Of a stretch of DNA of 64,000 nucleotides, positions 57,934 through 64,000 are shown piece after piece. The stretch is from Megaustenia siamemsis. Its lineage: Eukaryota; Mollusca; Gastropoda; Stylommatophora; Ariophantidae. A model generated the notes under the pieces. That model was not told the DNA's origin and searched no databases. It was given only the letters and a program-made list of their open reading frames with translations. The translations under genes were made by a program, and so were the position numbers. The stretch covers positions 18,388,011 to 18,452,010 of the forward strand of contig JAVIAB010000047.1 in NCBI GenBank assembly GCA_032433765.1. The letters are read 5' to 3'. Numbering within the stretch: position 1 is the stretch's first letter; each line of letters opens with the position of its first letter.

Positions 57934-58480
57934 TCAGGTTCTCACGTCCTCAACTAGTACTGCGGCTGTAATCTGACTGAACTGTTGTTTAATCTCCGTC
58001 TTGTATGTGCCGCGACAACTCTCAGTTCGATTCAACGCCTTGGCATATGTAGTGACTGTTATCATTAAATCAATGTTATCAATAAATGTATGCACATTGT
58101 TGATTTTGTGCTGCATTTGTAGAATATGTGTTCTTCTGTTTCTTGTATGTTTCGCCTGCAAAGTTGGAATTTTGCTGCTTGTCCTGTGGGTGTCATGCTG
58201 TATTTGAGCCTGTATGTGACTTCCCTTGCTTTGGGAGCGATGTGTGGGTTGTGGAGGTTTGAGAAAGTGCTGGTGTAGTCTGTGAGAAAGTATTTTTGAC
58301 CTCTCTTGATTCTGAGCTGTGTAGGTGCTTGCTGTTTAATGAGGTGTTTGTAAGTGATGTTTGTCTTTCTTTTGATGTTAATAAGTTGTCGTGTCCTTGG
58401 ATGGCTTGAATGCAAGTTTTGTAGAATGTGAGACCGAAGTGATGAGGGGTACGTTCTCGTGTATTTTCACACTCCACAGG
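57934..58480 (-). pseudogene. LINE-C 3' end (L1/Tx1-like)
   Basis: Minus strand: CIQAIQGHDNLL, KHLIKQQAPTQLRIKRG, DYTSTFSNLHNPHIAPKA, VTYRLKYSMTP and CRRNIQETEEHIFYKC (zinc-knuckle-like). Same blocks as in the copies at 28570 and 35280. Truncated and frameshifted. Confidence 0.82.
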
Positions 58481-59150
58481 AAATTTGGGGAACAGAAGAA
58501 GTTAAGGGGATAACCATTAATGTCATTTGTGTAAATGGAAGGGCTGCTGTCCCCAGGATCCCCACCTCACTAGGACTGATGCCCTATGCTAGGGCTGCCT
58601 AGCTAGTGGAAACTAGCCCAGATTCAACAGCACACAGCCGTGCGCGATTGCAATCTCGGCACTAAGGACATGAGGTGTTACCTTGGTCCGACCACGCATC
58701 TTCCACCCCTCTGATGTTGCGTTCAAACAATGACATAATGGGAGGTATCAGCACAGTACCCAAAGACTACTATGCCATGTAGCCGACATGACACAGTCTG
58801 TGCTGCTAGAGCAGGCAACACAGGAGCTGAACCTAGGATGACACGAGCAGTCACGTCTTAATCATTGGCAACAATCAGACAGTTCCTTCTCAAAATATAC
58901 ACTAGTATTTCTGAGAAAGCGGCCACTAGAACGTCATAAACTAATAAATAGTATATAAAGCACTTGCTAGCGTAATATTATAAGAGTACCTAAGTTTGCA
59001 TATCACTTTTAAAAAAATTGTCTTAAAAGTACGTATGTTTAAATATTTAAAAAAGAATCTATATACAATGTATCACAAATGGCACTAGGATTAAACATTA
59101 TCAATCAAAGTTTATGCGCCTTTAATTTACGATGCAAGTGGGAATATTAT
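58481..59150. other. Unidentified, GC-richer then AT-rich
   Basis: 58500-58860 is GC-richer than its flanks and may be old element-derived sequence. No gene supported. Confidence 0.35.
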
Positions 59151-59600
59151 TTTATATTAATTTTTTATAAGTATTATTTTCCTTGTTTATTAAGGGAAGT
59201 CACTGCAAACATTAAATTTTTCGTAAAGTACAAGTTATTGTTCGTAGGGGTAATTCCTTTAACTTTTTAGACAGTTCATAACATTCAGTAATATATTAAT
59301 CATTAGTCATGTTTAGCAATGCATATAGATTTAAATTAATGCGATAAATAAATGTACTTCGAAGTTTTGTGCAAATAATAAGAAAATAATTTGTTTTAAA
59401 TGTTAGCAATTAAAAATTATCTAGTATGCATAAAATTCAATTAGAACTCCATGATTTCTCTCAAAATGGCGCCATTGTAAACACAATATTAATCATTAGA
59501 CATATTTAGCAATGCATATAGATTTAAATTAATGTCATAAATAAATGTGCTTCTAAGTTTTGTGCACATTATTGAAAATTAAAGTCTTCAGTGAATTCAT
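59150..59600. repeat. Unknown AT-rich dispersed repeat, copy 1
   Basis: The interval 59150-59480 is matched in the same orientation by 61120-61440 (AGTATTATTTTCCTTG, GAAGTCACTGCAAA, ATATTAATCATTAGTCATG, GTTTAGCAATGCATATAGAT). Part of it (ATTAATCATTAGACATATTT onward) repeats again at 59490-59570. Nature unknown. Confidence 0.7.
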
Positions 59601-59689
59601 TTAGGACAACATTATTAAAAATAACATAAAAATCAAGGTAAGTCTTCCATTTGGAGTTTACTGTGTGATGGAGAAACTAAAACAGGATA

Positions 59690-60115
59690 TAATCATCATC
59701 ATCAAGTAGGTGACCATGTCTCTCCACAACGTTTGATCTCGACAGTTATCATTTCTGTTGTTTACTTTCTGTCAAGCCATTCTCTTAAGCTGTCTAGTAT
59801 CTTTTCTCTTTGCTTTCCTCTATTACTTTGTCCATCAATTTTACCTGTTGTTACAATATATTCAGCTGTTCACCTCTTATTACATGGCCAAAAAATGATT
59901 GTTTTTTTCGTAACTTAGGAAATTAGCTCACTTTTTGCTTTGGCCTCTTTCAGAACGTTTTCATTACCCTTCTTGGCTGTCCATAATATTCTCAACATTC
60001 TTCTGTAAAACAACATTTTTACAGACTAATTATGTTTTTGTCTGTTGTCCTATAGTCTATGATTTGCATCCATATGTTAAGACTGGCCATACATAATACT
60101 TAAGAACTCTTTTTC
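59690..60115 (-). pseudogene. LINE-B 3' end with long flanking direct repeats
   Basis: Plus-strand ATCATCATCATCAAGTAGG (the tail) through TCTGTTGTCCTATAGTCTATG matches the LINE-B 3' region at 8748-9150. Flanked by similar segments of about 50 bp that contain GGAGAAACTAAAACAGGATA (59640-59690 and 60122-60172). Frameshifted and dead. Confidence 0.82.
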
Positions 60116-60259
60116 TTGAAGGTGTTCCATGTGGAGCTTACTGAAAGCTGGAGAAACTAAAACAGGATATAAACAAACTGTTAAATTTAAGTTTTAAACT
60201 TTACCTATATTTGTGAAATTAACAACCTGTCATCTATTACATTAAATTTACAGTTTTAA

Positions 60260-60440
60260 AGAAGAAAGAGTTCAAATACTTGGGAATAATGTTAACTTTG
60301 TTGGTAGATTTACAGCAGTGGTGAGAAGCAAATAAATGGAAGCTAAGGATGAATTTGATAGAGAACAAAATGTATATAATTATGCCAATTAAAAAGAGAA
60401 AAAAGAGATCTACAGATAATTTATGGAAATTGTTATGTAG
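60260..60440 (+). pseudogene. Short RT-like fragment
   Basis: KKKEFKYLGIMLT can be read at about 60262-60300, similar to the FKYLG block of other LINEs here. Rapid decay afterward. Confidence 0.4.
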
Positions 60441-60809
60441 GCATTTTTTTTAAAAAGTATCCCAAAATTGCCAAAAAATTAAATGCTTTGTTGAAGAGCG
60501 TCTTAGTACTTTTAAAAATCTCTCTTCTGTAATGATTTCACTCATCATTAATGCTCTTTTAACTTCTAGAAATCATTTAAGGGAATTCAAAATTGATTGA
60601 TGAGATGTAAAACTACCATGATTTCTCACAACTTTATGCTATATTTCACTCTAGAGTATCTCAGATTAGTGATTCTATTAATTTGTGTTGTTTTACACAT
60701 TAATTTATTACAAATATTAGTAATATGTATGTGTGTATGCACATGTCTCTCTGTCTCTGGTAGTATTTACCAGCAAACTTTGTGTAATGTTGCTGTTGCT
60801 GTCTTGCAG

Positions 60810-60904
60810 GTTTTGCCCACTTCTTGGCCAGGCACGATCCGTTTACCCTCAGACCAAGTCTTTCAGGTTATATTAGACCGTGATTGCCATCCAAAATTAA
60901 AAGT
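60810..60904 (+). CDS. Candidate host exon A (LRR-like gene)
   Basis: A 95-bp stretch preceded by a pyrimidine-rich tract and CTTGCAG (acceptor AG at 60808-60809) and followed by GTAAGT (donor at 60905). Only one frame is open; it reads VLPTSWPGTIRLPSDQVFQV and, 11 residues later, ends at HPKLK plus two bases. Those two bases plus the first base of exon B at 62608 complete a Val codon, giving PKLKVLRGLRLSDCKGV across the join, a good leucine-rich-repeat strand. Unlike nearly everything else here it is not element-like. Gene identity not recognised; other exons must lie outside the window or were missed. Confidence 0.55.
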
Positions 60905-61014
60905 GTAAGTCACTTTTGCTTCATAAATTGAACATATCTGTAATTGTTGTTGTCTTGTGGGATTTTCAGCTGTTTGTTGCCAGTACATGCTCTAATAATT
61001 CTTTGATCTTGCCT

Positions 61015-61095
61015 TCAACGTATATGCCATCTAAAATTTCTATTATTTCTTGTGCTTTACTTTATCAAATGATTTGGTATAATCTATAAAACATA
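61015..61095 (-). pseudogene. Short LINE RT fragment
   Basis: Plus-strand TTTACTTTATCAAATGATTT and ATCTATAAAACA match, in inverse, the FIDYTKAFDKVK region of RT. Same block as at 61790. Confidence 0.5.
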
Positions 61096-61119
61096 GGCAT
61101 ATATCTTTTTAGATAGTTT

Positions 61120-61440
61120 TTAGAAGTATTATTTTCTTTGGCTATTATATGAAGTCACTGCAAATTTATTTTTTTCTTTAAGTTATTATTCATAGAGATA
61201 ATTGCTTTAACCTTTAAAACAGTTCATAATATTCTGTAAAATATTAATCATTGGACATGTTTAGCAATGTACATAGATTGAATTTATGCAGTAAATAATT
61301 GTGCTTTTAAATTTGTATGCAAATTATAGGAAATTAATTTGGTTTTAAATTTTAGCAATTTATATTTATACAGTATTCATAAAATTAAAATAGATCTCCA
61401 CAACTATTTTCAAGATGTCTTCTATGTAAACGAGATATTT
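61120..61440. repeat. Unknown AT-rich dispersed repeat, copy 2
   Basis: Diverged second copy of the sequence at 59150-59480, same orientation. Confidence 0.68.
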
Positions 61441-61789
61441 TATTTTCATCTTATCCCCACAAAATGAAGGGCAGGTGGTCAAAATCAAATCATAATTTCA
61501 GGAACACTGGAAACTATCACATTTCAGATTCTCTAACAAAATCACTTAAAATATCCTCAAGTAGTCATTAAAATGAGTTCTAAAAATAATATTTCTACAC
61601 TTGAAGGTATTTCAATCTTTATATTGAAAATGAATTAATTTTCATTCATTATTATTCATTGTCTTATTGTCATGTTTCTAATTAAATAACAATTAAGTTT
61701 GCCGCAGATAAAAATTATATATAAAAATGATTATAATGTCATTCTAATATTACAAATAATAATAATAGCCTTATGTTACTAATCTTTTA

Positions 61790-62075
61790 TGTCAGCTTTT
61801 AAGCCTTCTAAAAATTTGCTTATTTCTGGGTGTTTTACTTTATCAAATGCTTTGGTATAGTCTATAAAACAGATCTGTTTTCACTTCTGTGGCTCTTTCT
61901 ATTAAAGATCTTATGATGTATATATAATTGTTCATACTTTTAACGCTAACAAAATCACTTTTCATCACTAATTTTTATGCTGATTTTGTTTTGCACTTTT
62001 TGCATGATGATTCCAAGTATTATTTCGGACGTGTGACTAATAAGCTTGTTATGAGATGATCATCACATTCAATCA
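61790..62075 (-). pseudogene. LINE RT fragment
   Basis: Minus-strand blocks SLIERATEVKTDLF and, after a frameshift, DYTKAFDKVKHPEISKFLEG (first catalytic Asp of RT). Truncated both sides. Confidence 0.7.
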
Positions 62076-62104
62076 CACAAGATTTCTTTTGGTTAAAAAA
62101 AAAA

Positions 62105-62353
62105 GTAAAGTACCATCGTCACGCGAAACTGGCGTATAGGGAATATGGTGTTAGGAACCATAAATTTTACAGACCCTCGGCACATGATTTTTGGGGTAAT
62201 GTGGTCAATATTATGGCCGGGCCACTTTACTTTCCCAGAATAAAATCCGGTACCCTATGAAGGCTGGGTGAACGGGAAGCCATCGGTTGGGATCGAACCC
62301 TACCTGTGGTCCTTTGTGTTTCAGTTCACTAACCACTGAGCTATTGCGGCTCC
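62105..62353 (-). mobile_element. SINE family 2, full-length
   Basis: Minus strand: GAGCCGCAATAGCTCAGTGG at the head, GGTTCGATCCC as B box, then the body with GGTACCGGATTTTATTCTGG. It lies in the proposed intron. A T-rich tail is seen as A-run at 62094-62104. Confidence 0.9.
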
Positions 62354-62607
62354 CTATTTCTTTGGTAAGGCTATGAATATTTATTTTAATAGGTCATCTG
62401 GTATATTTCACCTGTTATAGATTTGCATTCACATGGACCATAAAGTAAATAAATATTCAGTTAATAAATAATGTTCTATACAATAAATAAATATTGAGTA
62501 AATATTCAAATATTCAGTTTAACTGTTTAAAACTTGTTTTCTTTGTAATTTTAATTATTCTCTTTATGTCATGTCATTAAACAATTTAAAATTCTTCCTT
62601 CGACAAG

Positions 62608-62654
62608 CTTACGAGGACTGAGACTGAGTGATTGCAAAGGTGTAGCTGATCTAG
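62608..62654 (+). CDS. Candidate host exon B (LRR-like gene)
   Basis: Follows TTCTTCCTTCGACAAG (acceptor) and reads LRGLRLSDCKGVADL in the phase dictated by exon A. The pattern L-x-x-L-x-L-x-x-C-x-x-V-x-D matches cysteine-containing leucine-rich repeats as in FBXL-type F-box proteins. The donor is either GTATGC at 62655 or, if the exon is longer, GTAATG at 62719; the frame stays open to the second. Family assignment is by pattern only. Confidence 0.5.
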
Positions 62655-62719
62655 GTATGCAAGAGTGGACAAATTACTTAAGCCTGTACGTTACTTCATT
62701 GTGGCAAAATGTAAAAAGG

Positions 62720-63655
62720 TAATGGAGGATTTTACATTCTAATGTCTCTTTATTTTTAAGAGTTGTGAGGTTTTGGGAAAAGTATGTTAGTACTCATATA
62801 TTTCCATGACTGTCTTAATTCTAATGCCCTGCAGTGCCATCAGATGGCACACTGGGTTTTCGGTGTACTTTGTCATATGTCCTTATTCTGGCCGAGCTTC
62901 TCATTCTTTGCTAAAATTCTACCTTACTCAACTATGAAAAAAAGTATAAACTCAAGGTAGTATAGCAATTATTGAAAAGACACCGCCTTGAAGAAACCAC
63001 TAGTCCTGAATTGATGTGAGTAAGTACCATCTTGTACCAGCTCACCAACCACCTGCATTTACAAGTTTAACAGCCAAATATTTGTAATAAAAATGTTGGT
63101 TCTACGTGTAATGTGTATCATGCTATTTATATCACCGCAAACATTTGTACTCAGATATTTTTCTTTAAAATGTTTTATTACATTAACTCTTTCCGTACAT
63201 TTCGCCGCACTGTGCGCCAATGCGATTCAGGCAACGTACGCTTCACCGTATAGTGCGACATGCTCAATTTTATTAGTGTGAGCGCCATCACAATGAGATT
63301 CCGTCAATGTACGTTTCGCTGTATAGTGCGACACGCTCAATTTGATTAGTGTGAATGCCATCAAACCATATTCTTTTTACATGTCTTGTATCATCTGGAT
63401 TTTGGTGAAATCTTATATCTTGTTCAATTATCTGAACATTCATATATAATATGTTATATGTTAGATAAACCATAAATATATAGATTGATTCTTAAAAACT
63501 TGAACAATTTTGTCTCTGAAATCTCTTCTGTTGCGTCGATAAAAAGCTTTCGTACAGAAAAAGTTAACCAAAAAAGTACAGTATAGACATTTTTTTTTCT
63601 GCATTTGCAGCTTTCACCTAAGGTGAAGTCCCTATAGACTAGGAACTAAATTTTG
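62720..63655. other. No feature recognised; diverged 56-63 bp duplication
   Basis: GTACATTTCGCCGCACTGTG and the similar GTACGTTTCGCTGTATAGTG (63195-63345) show a short tandem duplication ending CAATTTTATTAGTGTGAGCG / CAATTTGATTAGTGTGAATG. No further exon was found. Confidence 0.45.
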
Positions 63656-63659
63656 CATG

Positions 63660-63900
63660 TTAATTCATTTTACCCTGGCAGCCATGTGCACAGGGGCCCC
63701 TCGTCACTGAGGCAGATAATCCCATCTTCAGAGGTACTCATATTTTTTCTGTTGATGTGTAATTGACGTGTCAAGCCAGGGCTCGCTGTTGAGACCAGGG
63801 TGGTTGCCACAGAGAGAAATCACAAATAAAAATCCCAACTTGTACAGTCAGATTTGAACTAACAACCTATCTGAGTCAAGACTGCCATAACTTGAGATTG
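63660..63900 (-). mobile_element. tRNA-derived SINE, family 1
   Basis: Opposite-strand sister of the SINE at 5010-5270: GCTGCCAGGGTAAAATGAATTAA at the tail end, ATATGAGTACCTCTGAAGA in the body, CTCTCTGTGGCAACCACC, and the B-box-like GTTAGTTCAAATCTG near the head. Confidence 0.8.
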
Positions 63901-64000
63901 AAAACTTCCTCTTCAAGCAAATTCAGCAGTGAATTTCTTTAGGTTCAAAACTTTCTACTGTGAGAATTTCAATCACAGCTTATAGCTTCTGACACATATT

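Larger units (their letters stand above)
60905..62607 (+). other. Proposed intron with element fragments
   Basis: Between the two candidate exons. Contains two minus-strand RT fragments (61015-61095, 61790-62075), a copy of the unknown AT-rich repeat (61120-61440) and a family-2 SINE. Confidence 0.45.

Noticed and set aside
62820..62900. A further exon after CCCTGCAG
   Set aside because: The acceptor is good, but no frame continues the leucine-rich pattern and no donor was convincing.

Overview
This window looks like repeat-dominated genomic DNA from an invertebrate animal, possibly a mollusc or another lophotrochozoan. No bacterial operons, rRNA genes or true tRNA genes were seen. The evidence for an animal genome is the mix of several non-LTR retrotransposon (LINE) lineages, tRNA-derived SINEs, Tc1/mariner-type and hAT DNA transposons, an LTR-element fragment, long minisatellites, and one short stretch with good splice signals. 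The phylum call is weak. It rests on a histone H2B-like start of the kind found in molluscs and on the general TE mix. Almost every long reading frame belongs to a mobile element or is an artefact of a tandem repeat.

Layout. 1-1260 is a purine-only GA-rich tract. 1732-2542 is a 23-bp minisatellite whose last unit is split by a complete DD83E transposon (2545-4663), apparently of the Sailor-type IS630/Tc1/mariner group, with an open 425-aa transposase, terminal inverted repeats and a TA duplication. A tRNA-derived SINE lies at about 5010-5270, with a sister copy in opposite orientation at the far end (63660-63900). 6721-7074 is six exact-length 59-bp repeats. 7090-12350 is a graveyard of LINE 3' ends. 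12528-14940 holds an unidentified pair of diverged duplicated blocks. 15636-27350 is a three-copy composite repeat, each copy built from an RNase H-bearing LINE end plus mariner remnants, and each copy carrying its own later insertions (a LINE with 11-bp target duplication, SINEs, a mariner-derived MITE, a nearly intact 2-kb LINE).

28370-41370 is a dense pile of LINE copies of at least four lineages, including a LINE inserted inside another LINE (about 30330-30793), an L1/Tx1-like family in head-to-head arrangement around 36915, and a SINE with a clean 13-bp target duplication (35448-35710). Between them is a possible histone H2B 5' fragment (about 33270-33490). 41940-53370 is a run of seven unrelated tandem arrays (41, 36, about 60, 53, AT-rich, 72 and 4 bp units); the 72-bp array lies inside a broken LTR-element gag-to-protease region.

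54990-57860 is a complete but dead hAT transposon with an 8-bp duplication. 57900-60115 holds more LINE ends. 60810-60904 and 62608-62654 are the best candidates for host coding sequence: two short exons whose phases join exactly to give a leucine-rich-repeat-like peptide, with a SINE and RT fragments in the intron between them.

The elements do not form a pathway. Their value is as a record of nested insertion, duplication and array expansion. All family names are from motif recognition by eye; no database search was possible.
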